64,000 nt of DNA from an uncultured Cohaesibacter sp. (GCF_963662805.1 NZ_OY759873.1:62001-126000); one strand, 5' to 3'; shown: positions 55,616 to 63,999, counted from the first letter of the stretch. Notes: generated by a model from the sequence alone, not told the origin. Numbers and translations: made by a program.

Positions 55616-56365
55616 TTACTGCCCCTCGGCCAGCAATTGCATCTCGGCGCGCAGGCGGGTGACGCCGATCTTCTTGTCCGATGAGGTCAAAAGGATTTCC
55701 GGATGGGCGGCAGGGCGTTTCTTCAATCCCAGCTGCACTTTCTCCATCACCTTCCTGATGTCGCTCAGCTTGCTCTTGTCCACCTTGGTCAGCACCACCT
55801 GATAGTTGACGGCGGCCTTGTCGAGAGTCGACATGACCTCCAGATCATTTTCCTTGAGGCCATGGCGGCTGTCGATCAGCACATAGACGCGGCGCAGGTT
55901 GGGACGGCCGCGCAGATAGTCGAGGATCAGCGTGTTCCAGGCGGCGACTTCCTTCTTGGAGGCCTTGGCATAGCCGTAGCCGGGCATGTCGCAGATGACC
56001 AGCGTTGCTTCCTTTTCGGGGCGGAAGAAGTTGAGCTCCTTGGTCCGGCCCGGCGTGTTGGAGGTGCGGGCAAGAGACTTGCGGCCGGTGATGGCGTTCA
56101 GGAGTGAGGACTTGCCGACATTGGACCGCCCGGCAAAGGCAACCTCGACCCCCTCGATGGGTGGCAGCTGATGGAAGAATTTCGTCCCCCACATGAAGTC
56201 CCACGCCTGAGCAAAGAGCAAACGGCCCCGTTCCGCGAGATCCGGGTCCACTTCATCATCGCCCACAAGGGCGGCGAGGCTGTCCGGTGTCACGCTCTCG
56301 GTTGCGAGGTCCTTGGTGTCTTGCTCGCTGGGTGTCTTGTCGGTGTTGCTCATTGTCATGGTCAT
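55616..56365 (-). CDS. engB: Ribosome biogenesis GTPase EngB (YihA/YsxC)
   Basis: Essential GTPase of 50S assembly. The product of about 249 residues has G1 GRSNVGKSSLL, G2 TPGRT, G3 DMPGYG, G4 TKVDK and G5 TSS. The first 60 residues are acidic and variable (TPSEQDTKDLATESVTPDSL). Three in-frame ATGs (56365, 56359, 56353) lie within 12 bases and none has a strong ribosome site; the first is used. In related genomes engB directly follows yidC; here two unrelated genes stand between them. Confidence 0.95.
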   Translation of the reverse strand: MTMTMSNTDKTPSEQDTKDLATESVTPDSLAALVGDDEVDPDLAERGRLLFAQAWDFMWGTKFFHQLPPIEGVEVAFAGRSNVGKSSLLNAITGRKSLARTSNTPGRTKELNFFRPEKEATLVICDMPGYGYAKASKKEVAAWNTLILDYLRGRPNLRRVYVLIDSRHGLKENDLEVMSTLDKAAVNYQVVLTKVDKSKLSDIRKVMEKVQLGLKKRPAAHPEILLTSSDKKIGVTRLRAEMQLLAEGQ

Positions 56366-56432
56366 CGCTCGGAAAAGAGAAAAGCAGGCCATGGTTAGCC
56401 TGCCTTTGGTTTCGATACAAGTCGCAATGGCG

Positions 56433-57116
56433 TTATTGCTGCGGAAGATAGTCGCCAAGATCCTTCGAGGCCTCTTCCAGAGCGTCGATATCGTTGCCCT
56501 GAATGATGGTGCGGTGCCGGTTGATCAGCTCGATCGGCCAATCCCACCAGGACAGATCCATGAGGCGATCAATGGTCCGGTCGTCAAAACGCTGGCGCAC
56601 GAGCTTTGCCGGATTGCCCGCCACGATGCCATAGGCAGGAACATCCTTGGTCACGGTGCTGTTGGCAGCGATGATCGCACCTGATCCGATGGAGACACCG
56701 GGCAGGATCGTTGCATTGCGGCCAATCCAGACATCGTCACCGACGATGGTGTCACCGCGCGACTGGGCCTTGAAGACCTCGATGTCAAAATCCTCGTCCC
56801 AGCCATTGCCCATCACGCCGAAGGGGTAGGTGGTGAGGCCGCTCATGTCATGGTTGGCCCCGTTCATGATAAAGGTCACCCCGGTCGCGAGCGCGCAGAA
56901 TTTGCCGATGATCAGTCGATCTCCGAAGAAATCATGGTGATGGAGAACGTTGTTCTGCTCAAACTTCTCCGGCCCATCCGGATCATCATAATAGGTGAAG
57001 TCGCCAACCAGAATGTTCGGATTGGTAATCAAGGGCTTGAGGAAGGCAAAGCGTTTGAACTCGGCCTTGGGATAGGGATAGTCGGGATTGGGGTTCGTCA
57101 GTTTTGTATCTTGCAT
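56433..57116 (-). CDS. Xenobiotic acetyltransferase of the Vat/CatB hexapeptide family
   Basis: The 227-residue product has the left-handed beta-helix repeats (VGDDVWIGRNATILPGVSIG and AIIAANSTVTKDVPAYGIVA) and the family N-terminus KPLITNPNILVGDFTYYDD. The catalytic His is in NGANHDMSG. C-terminal LSWWDWPIELINRH is characteristic. Enzymes of this group acetylate streptogramin A or chloramphenicol, but many chromosomal members have unknown natural substrates, so resistance is only a possibility. The ATG at 57116 (MQDTKLTNPNPDYP) is chosen because a longer frame adds unrelated residues. It lies 67 bases upstream of engB, in a place where Rhizobiales usually have yidC. Confidence 0.88.
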   Translation of the reverse strand: MQDTKLTNPNPDYPYPKAEFKRFAFLKPLITNPNILVGDFTYYDDPDGPEKFEQNNVLHHHDFFGDRLIIGKFCALATGVTFIMNGANHDMSGLTTYPFGVMGNGWDEDFDIEVFKAQSRGDTIVGDDVWIGRNATILPGVSIGSGAIIAANSTVTKDVPAYGIVAGNPAKLVRQRFDDRTIDRLMDLSWWDWPIELINRHRTIIQGNDIDALEEASKDLGDYLPQQ

Positions 57117-57557
57117 GATGAACGTCTCGTTCGTTGGAGGACATGGGACAACGAAACATGCAGCGGTCAGGCGCACTTCCCTGTCTGAGGGAACCGACGG
57201 CGCCGTGCGTTGTGGCCGGGCCGGTGGTGCGTTGGGCTCAGAAGACCGCTGCGAACCTAGTTCATCAAACTCTTCCCTATCTGGAACAACAAATTCTTTG
57301 AGGCGAGCTTAGCAGTCATCAGAACTTGCGCAATCGCCTGCTGCCCGACGTGGCGCTTTTGCTCGCCTCGCGTGGCATAGCAGCAACAAGCGCTTCGTTT
57401 CTCCAGCTCAACGCCCCTTCATTGAGAACAATTCAAGGAAAGTAATGGAATAACTTCGCCATTTTGTTCGTTAACTGTCTTTGCCATATTGAGCCCACAA
57501 CAAGACAAACCAGCGCCGACCCGCACATCGGCATCAGGACAAAGCCAGGATAAACCA
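57117..57557. other. Divergent intergenic region between the Vat-like and NTF2-like genes
   Basis: 441 bases with no supported gene. The right part (57410-57490) is AT-rich (AATGGAATAACTTCGCC, TTCGTTAACTGTC) and probably holds the promoter of the plus-strand gene. I see no strong repeats or operators. Confidence 0.45.
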
Positions 57558-58127
57558 ATGAAATCTCTTCTCAAAGCAATGCTTTCCTCCATCGCGCTGA
57601 TCTCGATCAGCTTTGGCTCCGCTCAGGCCGCAGATGACAAGTCTCCCGTTCCCCAAGCTCTGAAGGAACTGGCCCAGTATCAGGCGCAGGAAGCCCTCGT
57701 CGCCGAGCGGCTTGCGACCTTCGACACGCTCGATTTTGAAGTCTTCTCCGGTCAGCAGTGGGTTCGCCTGCATGAAAGCCACGCCGATGAAATCGTCGTG
57801 CATTGGCCGGATGGCCGTGCCGTCAAGGGCCTTGATCAGCATATCGACGATCTGAAGGCCTTCTTCGTCTTTGCCCCCGACACCAAAATCGACATGCATC
57901 CGATCCGCATCGGTCAGGGCGAATGGACCGGGGTCGTGGGCGAGATTGGCGGCACCTTCACCGAGCCGATGCCGATTGGTGAAGGCAAGTTCATCCAGCC
58001 GACCGGCAAAGCCTACAAGCTGACCATGGCCACCATCGGTCACTGGACCAAGGATGGGGTGATGGACGAGGAATATCTGTTCTGGGACAACAATGCCTTC
58101 TACAAGCAGATCGGCCTGATTGATTGA
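57558..58127 (+). CDS. Secreted NTF2/SnoaL-like protein
   Basis: The 189-residue product has a signal peptide (MKSLLKAMLSSIALISISFG, likely cleavage after GSAQA) and a domain with the SnoaL-like polyketide-cyclase/ester-cyclase pattern: VVHWPDGRAVKGLDQHIDDL near 90-110, then GTFTEPMPIG and WTKDGVMDEEYLFWDN near the C-terminus. Members of this fold include small hydrolases, isomerases and binding proteins; function here is unknown and periplasmic location is inferred. AGGA lies eight bases before the ATG. A strong bidirectional terminator lies between it and yidC. Confidence 0.8.
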   Translation: MKSLLKAMLSSIALISISFGSAQAADDKSPVPQALKELAQYQAQEALVAERLATFDTLDFEVFSGQQWVRLHESHADEIVVHWPDGRAVKGLDQHIDDLKAFFVFAPDTKIDMHPIRIGQGEWTGVVGEIGGTFTEPMPIGEGKFIQPTGKAYKLTMATIGHWTKDGVMDEEYLFWDNNAFYKQIGLID

Positions 58128-58150
58128 GATCGGGTTCTGCCTTGCGACAC

Positions 58151-58180
58151 AAAAAAGGGCAGCCAAACGGCTGCCCTTTT
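58151..58180. terminator. Bidirectional terminator between the NTF2-like gene and yidC
   Basis: AAAAGGGCAGCC (58153-58164), loop AAAC, GGCTGCCCTTTT (58169-58180). A 12-base perfect stem with A and T tails serves both convergent genes. Confidence 0.92.
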
Positions 58181-58205
58181 GCACATTCTGGCTTCTGCAA
58201 GATCG

Positions 58206-60023
58206 TCAACTGACCGATTTCTTGCGAGAGAAGGTGTCCTTGATATTCTTGAATATCTCCACCTTGGCGCCGTGACGCTTCATGATCATGGCCTGCTGGA
58301 GAATGGACAGGGAGTTGTTCCATGCCCAGTAGATCACCAGACCGGCCGGGAAGGTCGCCAGCATGAAAGTGAACAGGATCGGCATCCAGTTGAAGATCAT
58401 CTGCTGGGTCGGATCGGGGGGTGCAGGGTTGAGTTTCATCTGCACGAACATGGTCACACCCATGATCAGCGGCCAGATACCAAGCATCAGGAAGTGCGGC
58501 GTATCCCATGGAACAAGACCGAACAGCGTGAAGATGTTGGTCGGGTCTGGCGCGGACAGGTCCTGAATCCAGCCAAAGAACGGCGCATGGCGCATTTCGA
58601 TGGTGATGTAGAGCACCTTGTAGAGAGAAAAGAAGACCGGGATCTGGATGACGATCGGCAGACAGCCAGCCAGCGGGTTGATCTTCTCTTCCTGATAGAG
58701 CTTCATCGTCGCCTGCTGCTGAGCCTGACGATCATCGCCATATTGCTTCTTGATCTCTTCCATCTTCGGCTGCAACAGCTTCATCTTGGACATCGAAGCA
58801 TAGGACTTGTTGGCCAGCGGGAAGAAGATCGCCTTGACGATGACGGTGATCAGCAGGATGGCGATACCGAAGTTACCGACGAGACCGTAAAGGAAGTCGA
58901 TGGCGGCGAACATCGGTTTGGTGATGAAGTAGAACCAGCCCCAGTCGATCATCAGATCGAAGTTGAGGGCCTTGGTCTCTTCTTCGACCTGATTGATGGT
59001 CGAGACTTCCTTGGCACCGGCAAACAGCGAGGTCTTGTAAGTCGCGGTGGAGCCAGCGGCAACGCTGACCGGATCACCCAGATAGTCGGACTGGAAGGCC
59101 GGTTTGCCAGCCACTTCGGAATAGCGGAAAGTCGGCTGGAAGGGCTGGCCCTGCGTCGGGATGACCGCGGTTGCCCAATATTTGTCGGTGATGCCAACCC
59201 AGCCAGCGTTCGACTTGGCGGGCTGCTCGACCTTGTTCTCGATCAGATCCTTGTAGTCCACTTCCTGCAGGCCCGCGTCACCGGCAACGCCGATCAGACC
59301 TTCGTGCAGAATGTAGAGGCCGGAGGTCTTGGGTTGGCCATGGCGGGAAATGAGACCGTAGGGATAAAGCGCCAGAGCCGTGTCGGTGTTGTTGGCAACG
59401 CTCTGCTCGATCGAGAACAGATAGTTTTTATCCACAGAGATGGTGCGCGTGAAGGCGAGCCCGGCGCCATTGTCCCAGGTGAGCACCAACGGAGTGTCGA
59501 TGGTCAGCTTGGAGCCTTCGGGCGCGGACCAGATGGTTCCGGCGCTTGGCAGGGCGGCCTGACCTGTACCGTCAACCCAGCCGAATTCGGCATAATAGGG
59601 ATTGGCCGTGCCGGACGGAGAGAGAAGCACGATCGTCGGGCTGTTCTCGTCAAGGGTCTCACGATAGTCCTTGAGATGCAGGTCGTCGATGCGGGCTCCG
59701 GTCAGGTTGATCGATCCGGACAGACGCGGCGTATCTATGTCGATGCGCGCAGACTGGGCCAGAACCGCGTCCGTGCTCGGCGGCACGACACCAGGCGTCA
59801 CGGCGCCGGGAACAACTGCCGTTCCGTTGGTCGCCTGAGGGGCGGTATCAGAAGGGGTTTCCTGCTGGGTGTTCTGGGCCTGTTTCGCGGCTTCCTGCGC
59901 AGCGAGTTCCTCCTGCCGAGCCTTTTCTGCCTCCATCTGCGGACCGGCGACAAAATATTGCCAACCGAACAAAACGATGAATGACAGGGCTATGGCGAGG
60001 AAGAGGTTGCGATTATTTTCCAT
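58206..60023 (-). CDS. yidC: Membrane protein insertase YidC
   Basis: Inserts and folds inner-membrane proteins, alone or with SecYEG. The 605-residue product has an N-terminal membrane anchor (NLFLAIALSFIVLFGWQYF), a Gln/Ala/Pro-rich linker, the large periplasmic beta-sandwich domain (near 80-350) and the conserved C-terminal five-helix insertase core (FGIAILLITVIVKAIFFPL near 385-403, with the conserved hydrophilic-groove Arg missing from this excerpt but KAIFFPLANKSYASM intact; INPLAGCLPIVIQIPVFFSL; FPAGLVIYWAWNNSLSILQQ). The 3' end faces the NTF2-like gene; rnpA lies 365 bases upstream. Confidence 0.97.
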   Translation of the reverse strand: MENNRNLFLAIALSFIVLFGWQYFVAGPQMEAEKARQEELAAQEAAKQAQNTQQETPSDTAPQATNGTAVVPGAVTPGVVPPSTDAVLAQSARIDIDTPRLSGSINLTGARIDDLHLKDYRETLDENSPTIVLLSPSGTANPYYAEFGWVDGTGQAALPSAGTIWSAPEGSKLTIDTPLVLTWDNGAGLAFTRTISVDKNYLFSIEQSVANNTDTALALYPYGLISRHGQPKTSGLYILHEGLIGVAGDAGLQEVDYKDLIENKVEQPAKSNAGWVGITDKYWATAVIPTQGQPFQPTFRYSEVAGKPAFQSDYLGDPVSVAAGSTATYKTSLFAGAKEVSTINQVEEETKALNFDLMIDWGWFYFITKPMFAAIDFLYGLVGNFGIAILLITVIVKAIFFPLANKSYASMSKMKLLQPKMEEIKKQYGDDRQAQQQATMKLYQEEKINPLAGCLPIVIQIPVFFSLYKVLYITIEMRHAPFFGWIQDLSAPDPTNIFTLFGLVPWDTPHFLMLGIWPLIMGVTMFVQMKLNPAPPDPTQQMIFNWMPILFTFMLATFPAGLVIYWAWNNSLSILQQAMIMKRHGAKVEIFKNIKDTFSRKKSVS

Positions 60024-60388
60024 CGACTTTCTTCATCCCGTTTGAAAGCGCGACCTGAAGTCTTTGGTCAGGCCACATTTGCGATTTGCTCGAACCCTGA
60101 TGCGCCCCACCCGGTGGCTTTCAACCGGGCTTTGCCGCGTCTGGAGGCCACCCAACAGATGAATGCTGCGGGGCCAATCCGGCAGATCATTTCCACGTTG
60201 CACTTGGTCACGAAGAAGAGTGACGTCAAGTGCAGCAATTCCAGCTGGTCCGGTACCGATCTTGCGGTTCAATGCAGGCCAGACAGTCAAGCGCATGTCC
60301 CGGTTTTTATCCCGATCCCATTAATGGCCCCTTTATTGGTCTAACGTGTGGCCGAAATCAATGGGTTTTTTGTGTTTCCGCCATTTGG
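60024..60388. other. Intergenic region between rnpA and yidC; no yidD seen
   Basis: 365 bases where many bacteria have yidD. No frame here encodes the cysteine-containing YidD signature. One open frame (60033-60296, minus) has no ribosome site or recognisable motif. The region may hold the yidC promoter. Confidence 0.5.
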
Positions 60389-60784
60389 TCAGGTCCCGGA
60401 TTTGCGACTCGTTTGCCGCCGATCCCGTCCGGGTTTGCGGTCGGGAAGGAATTTGCCAGCCTTCGCATCGCGCAAACTCCCCCTGAAATCGGCCGTCATG
60501 GCGTCAAAGGGCAAATGCAGTGCGCCGGTGCGTCCGATCAGCACATAGTCCCAACCGGATTGCATATGCTCCGGTCCGTGGAGGCGTGCGAGTTCACGCA
60601 GGCGGCGCTTGATGCGGTTGCGCACCACGGCATTGCCGACTTTCTTGGTCACGGTGAAGCCGACGCGGGGCGGGGCGTTGTCTTCCGGGCTTCGACGGTA
60701 GGCCTGAAGCACAAAACCGCGACGAGAGAGTCTCCCCCCTTTGGCCGCGGTCAGAAATTCGCTGCGCTTTTTCAATCGAAGCAT
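60389..60784 (-). CDS. rnpA: Ribonuclease P protein component
   Basis: Protein subunit of RNase P, which matures tRNA 5' ends. The 131-residue basic product has the RNR signature KKVGNAVVRNRIKRRLRE near 47-64 and an N-terminal RLKKRSEFLTAAKGGRL. The ATG at 60784 has GGAG seven bases upstream; a TTG at 60799 would place the start before that ribosome site and is rejected. It follows rpmH by 142 bases, with a hairpin in between. The basic C-terminal tail (PDRKPGRDRRQTSRKSGT) is longer than in E. coli. Confidence 0.95.
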   Translation of the reverse strand: MLRLKKRSEFLTAAKGGRLSRRGFVLQAYRRSPEDNAPPRVGFTVTKKVGNAVVRNRIKRRLRELARLHGPEHMQSGWDYVLIGRTGALHLPFDAMTADFRGSLRDAKAGKFLPDRKPGRDRRQTSRKSGT

Positions 60785-60868
60785 CAATGTCTCCGTCAAG
60801 CGCGGATCGTGAGCCGGAAAGGGTCCACCGGCAACAGCCGGTCGTCAATCCATTCAGGCCCAGACATG

Positions 60869-60915
60869 CAAAACCGCCAGATTTGACGCACGAGACGCAA
60901 AGTCTGACGGTTTTT
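60869..60915 (-). other. Imperfect hairpin between rpmH and rnpA
   Basis: Plus-strand AAACCGCCAGA (60871-60881 region) pairs with TCTGACGGTTT (60903-60913) with one C-A mismatch; the loop is about 21 bases. Only a short TTTT follows on the minus strand. It may reduce read-through into rnpA so that L34 is made in excess over RNase P protein. Confidence 0.45.
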
Positions 60916-60926
60916 GTTGCTTTGCC

Positions 60927-61061
60927 TTAGGCAGACAGACGCTTGCGTCCCTTTGCCCGGCGGCGCGCCAGTACCTGACGGCCATTTTTAGTTGCCATAC
61001 GCGCCCGGAAGCCGTGGCGACGCTTGCGCACCAGTCGGCTTGGCTGATAAGTCCGTTTCAT
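60927..61061 (-). CDS. rpmH: 50S ribosomal protein L34
   Basis: A 44-residue, extremely basic ribosomal protein. The sequence begins MKRTYQPSRLVRKRRHGFRA and continues RMATKNGRQVLARRRAKGRK before ending RLSA, an exact family match. It is transcribed ahead of rnpA as in nearly all bacteria. The leader upstream contains a strong promoter (61177-61205) and an intrinsic terminator (61123-61146), so expression may be controlled by attenuation. Confidence 0.98.
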   Translation of the reverse strand: MKRTYQPSRLVRKRRHGFRARMATKNGRQVLARRRAKGRKRLSA

Positions 61062-61122
61062 GGGCTTCTACCGCTTTCGCGGCCCCTATTCTTGATTTTT
61101 TCAAATCCCATCAGGGTGGGTC

Positions 61123-61146
61123 AAAAAAAACGCCTCCAGAGAGACG
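61123..61146 (-). terminator. Intrinsic terminator inside the rpmH leader (putative attenuator)
   Basis: On the minus strand CGTCTC-TCTG-GAGGCG (one G-U pair; plus coordinates 61131-61146) is followed by eight T (61130-61123). It starts about 25 bases after the predicted transcription start and ends 61 bases before the rpmH ATG. No gene lies upstream on this strand. An alternative upstream hairpin CGAGCC/GGTTCG precedes it. Confidence 0.6.
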
Positions 61147-61176
61147 CCGACCGCGAACCTGATACACTTGGCTCGG

Positions 61177-61205
61177 CTTATATGGTGATGCGGCCTCTGA
61201 GTCAA
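61177..61205 (-). promoter_or_regulatory. Sigma-70-type promoter for rpmH-rnpA
   Basis: On the minus strand TTGACT (61205-61200), a 17-base spacer and TATAAG (61182-61177): near-consensus for the primary sigma factor. The start of transcription should be near 61170. The rest of the 471-base gap to the plus-strand gene at 61533 holds no supported gene. Confidence 0.7.
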
Positions 61206-61532
61206 TCAGGCTGGCGGAAAAAAGCCGCTTTTGCAACACACTCCCCCGTGAATTGTTGAAGAGACCCTGTCTGGAAGGCGATTGACGCGTGCAACGTGTC
61301 GCTGTCACTTCGTCGTGAGAGCGGCTCGCGTGCGGATCAAATGACGGTGAGAGGCATCACAAGCACCGATTTTAGCGATATATAGGATGCAAGTGCTCGC
61401 TTCTCTTGTCTTACGCGGAAATACTCGCGTTCCGCTTTCGGAACATTGGCAGATTGGCGGGCGCGACGAAAGACCTAACAGAAACGATACAGCTTTGCCT
61501 GTATTCTTGCTTCAGGAGCAGCTTGTCAGCCC

Positions 61533-62336
61533 ATGGCGGAACAGATGATACAGACCGGACGTGACCAAGAGCAGTCTGCCTCCCCAATCAGACGATGGGG
61601 GCCTGTCGGCCTGATTCTGCTGCTGATGGGCGTTGGCTACCTTCAGGGTTGGCACCAGTATCTCACCCTCGACGCGCTGGTCACCCACCGGTCCATGCTG
61701 GCCGATCTGGTCACCGAGCATTATGGCTTCGCCCTTTTGGGCTATGTCACGATTTATGTTGCTGCCGTTGCCCTGTCCTTTCCGGGGGCGTCCTTCATCA
61801 CCATCGCCGGGGGCCTGCTGTTCGGCTGGATGGTCGGGGGCCTCCTCACCGTGGTATCGGCTACGCTCGGCGCTACGCTGATCTTTCTGGCGGCGCGATC
61901 GGTTTTCGGCACGTCCTTGCGTGAACGAGCAACCGGCTTCGTGCATCGCTTTGCAGAAGGGTTTCGCCAGGATGCCTTCAACTATCTCCTGTTCCTGCGC
62001 CTTGTTCCGGTCTTTCCCTTCTGGCTGATCAACATTGCCCCTGCCCTGTTCGGGGTCCGGCTGGGCACCTACGTCTCCGCCACGCTCATCGGGATCCTAC
62101 CCGGAACCTTCGCCTATGCCTTTATCGGGGCCGGGTTCGACAGTGTGATCGAGGCGCAGAAAGCCGCCAATCCGGCTTGTGACGCTGATCCGGCCTGTTC
62201 CCTGAGCTTTGATCCGGGCGCCCTGATCACCGGCGAGCTGATCGCCGCCTTCGTCGCCCTTGGCGTTGTCGCCCTGATCCCGCCGGTGCTGAAGGCAATC
62301 CGGCGCAGACGGCCCTCGCCATCAACGCGCGACTGA
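61533..62336 (+). CDS. TVP38/TMEM64 (DedA-like VTT) membrane protein
   Basis: The 267-residue product has five to six membrane segments and the VTT-domain signature: FPGASFITIAGGLLFGWMVG near 84-103, then FLRLVPVFPFWLINIAPALFG split over 154-174, with the Arg and Pro of the re-entrant loop. DedA/TVP38 proteins are linked to lipid (undecaprenyl phosphate or phospholipid) transport across membranes. A periplasmic or cytoplasmic loop with two Cys (PACDADPACSL) near 210-220 is unusual. The next gene is an FAD disulfide oxidoreductase, a pairing found repeatedly in bacteria. Confidence 0.88.
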   Translation: MAEQMIQTGRDQEQSASPIRRWGPVGLILLLMGVGYLQGWHQYLTLDALVTHRSMLADLVTEHYGFALLGYVTIYVAAVALSFPGASFITIAGGLLFGWMVGGLLTVVSATLGATLIFLAARSVFGTSLRERATGFVHRFAEGFRQDAFNYLLFLRLVPVFPFWLINIAPALFGVRLGTYVSATLIGILPGTFAYAFIGAGFDSVIEAQKAANPACDADPACSLSFDPGALITGELIAAFVALGVVALIPPVLKAIRRRRPSPSTRD

Positions 62337-62529
62337 GCGAAAGCCAATCCCGACACCACCCATTCAAGACCGAGTGCCATGAGCCGCCGTTCCTTGACGA
62401 TTTTGCGCTTCAGGCTTGGCAAATGCTCGGGTTTTGTATGAAGTAAGTAGAAAGCTCTTGAACCGATCGCCAAAATGGCCTCAAACATTAAGAGTTGCAA
62501 GCGAGGCGACGCGCCTTTGAGGATGAGTT

Positions 62530-63999
62530 ATGACCGAAACAGTGACGACCGATATTTGTGTGATCGGGGCTGGCTCCGGCGGTTTGACCGTCGCGGCAGC
62601 TGCGGCTGCATTTGGGCAGAGTGTCGTGTTGCTCGAGAAGGGTAAGATGGGGGGCGACTGCCTCAACTATGGCTGTGTACCATCCAAGGCCATGATCGCT
62701 GCGGCCAAACATGCCCAGTCCATGCGCACCGCGCACCCATTCGGCATCAGTTCGGTCGAGCCGCGCGTCGATTATCAGGCGGTACACGATCACATCCACT
62801 CGGTCATCTCTGCCATTGAGCCAAACGATTCGGTTGAACGCTTCGAGGGGCTCGGTGTCCGCGTCATCCAGCAGGCCGGCTCCTTCAAGGACGCCAAGAC
62901 CGTGGTCACGGCGGACGGGGAAATCGAGATTACGGCCCGGCATTTCGTGATCGCGACAGGTTCATCCCCCGCGCCTCTGCCCATCGAGCGGCTTCAGGAT
63001 GTCAACTATCTGACGAACGAGACCTTTTTCTCTCTCACCGAGCGTCCGGACAAGCTGGTGATCATTGGTAGCGGGCCAATCGGAATGGAAATGGCGCAGG
63101 CACAACGCCGCCTTGGTGCCCAGGTGACGGTGCTCGAAGCCTTCTCGGCCCTCTCCAAGGATGATCCGGAGCTGACCGCGGTCGTCACCGACCAGCTGCG
63201 CAAAGAGGGCGTGGTGATTCGCGAGGGCGTTCAGATTGCCCGTATCAGCTTTGCCCTCAACGAAGTGATCCACCCTTATGGTGCGCGCGTCTATCTCAAG
63301 GTGTTTGACGAAAATGGCGAAGCCACGGGGGAAGAGGAGCTGATCGAGGCAACTCATCTGCTGATCGCGGCCGGGCGACGCCCAAATGTCGAGGGTCTGG
63401 GGCTCGAGAATGCCGGGATCAAATATGACGAGCGCGGCATCAGCGTCAAATCGACCATGAAGACGACCAACCGCCGCGTCTATGCCATCGGCGATGTGAC
63501 GGGCGGGCTCCAGTTCACCCATGTTGCCGGCTATCACGCCGGGCTTGTGGTGCGCTCGATGCTGTTCCGCCTCAATGCCAAGCAGGAAACCAGCATCATC
63601 CCGTGGGTGACCTATACCGATCCGGAACTGGCCCATGTCGGCCTTTCGGAAGACGAGGTTCGCGGCAAATACAAGGACTTCCAGATCCTGCGCTGGCCCT
63701 ACAGCGAGAATGACCGGGCTCAGGCGGAGCGTAAGACGCAAGGACTGATCAAGGTGCTCGTCGACAAGCGTGGTGTTGTTCTGGGCGCCTCGGTGGTTGG
63801 CGCCAATGCTGGCGAAATCATCAACATGTGGGCATTGATCGTTTCCCAGAGGATGAACATCAAGGACGTCACGGGCTATGTTTCGCCCTATCCGACCTTC
63901 TCGGAGATCGGACGCAGGGCGGCCATCAGCTATTATGGTGATCTGCCGAAGAAAGGCTTCATTCGGCGGGCGATTTCCTTCTTCAAGTTCTTCGGATAG
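62530..63999 (+). CDS. FAD-dependent pyridine nucleotide-disulfide oxidoreductase (MerA/Lpd-like)
   Basis: Flavoenzyme of 489 residues; its stop codon is the last codon boundary in the window (63997-63999), so it is complete. FAD motif GAGSGG (13-18), redox-active disulfide in CLNYGCVPSK (Cys44 and Cys49), NAD(P) motif IGSGPIGMEMAQA near 179-191, YAIGDVTG near 318, and the dimerisation domain PWVTYTDPELAHVGL near 358. The C-terminus (YPTFSEIGRRAAISYYG) lacks the paired Cys of mercuric reductase, and the usual Lpd His-x4-Glu is replaced by YPTFSEIGRR, so neither mercury nor lipoamide is a secure substrate. GAGGATGAG precedes the ATG. Probably an operon with the TVP38 gene 193 bases upstream. 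Confidence 0.9.
   Translation: MTETVTTDICVIGAGSGGLTVAAAAAAFGQSVVLLEKGKMGGDCLNYGCVPSKAMIAAAKHAQSMRTAHPFGISSVEPRVDYQAVHDHIHSVISAIEPNDSVERFEGLGVRVIQQAGSFKDAKTVVTADGEIEITARHFVIATGSSPAPLPIERLQDVNYLTNETFFSLTERPDKLVIIGSGPIGMEMAQAQRRLGAQVTVLEAFSALSKDDPELTAVVTDQLRKEGVVIREGVQIARISFALNEVIHPYGARVYLKVFDENGEATGEEELIEATHLLIAAGRRPNVEGLGLENAGIKYDERGISVKSTMKTTNRRVYAIGDVTGGLQFTHVAGYHAGLVVRSMLFRLNAKQETSIIPWVTYTDPELAHVGLSEDEVRGKYKDFQILRWPYSENDRAQAERKTQGLIKVLVDKRGVVLGASVVGANAGEIINMWALIVSQRMNIKDVTGYVSPYPTFSEIGRRAAISYYGDLPKKGFIRRAISFFKFFG

Noticed and set aside
59428..59436. TTATCCACA, a perfect DnaA-box sequence, inside yidC
   Set aside because: A single copy within coding sequence; no cluster, AT-rich unwinding region or dnaA/parAB nearby, so no origin is inferred from the rpmH-rnpA-yidC context.
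58179..59984. A 601-codon open frame antisense to yidC, and similar long antisense frames opposite pnp (31894-34131) and infB (27763-29631)
   Set aside because: They mirror GC-rich codon bias of the real genes, have unnatural composition, and the sense-strand proteins are unmistakable family members.
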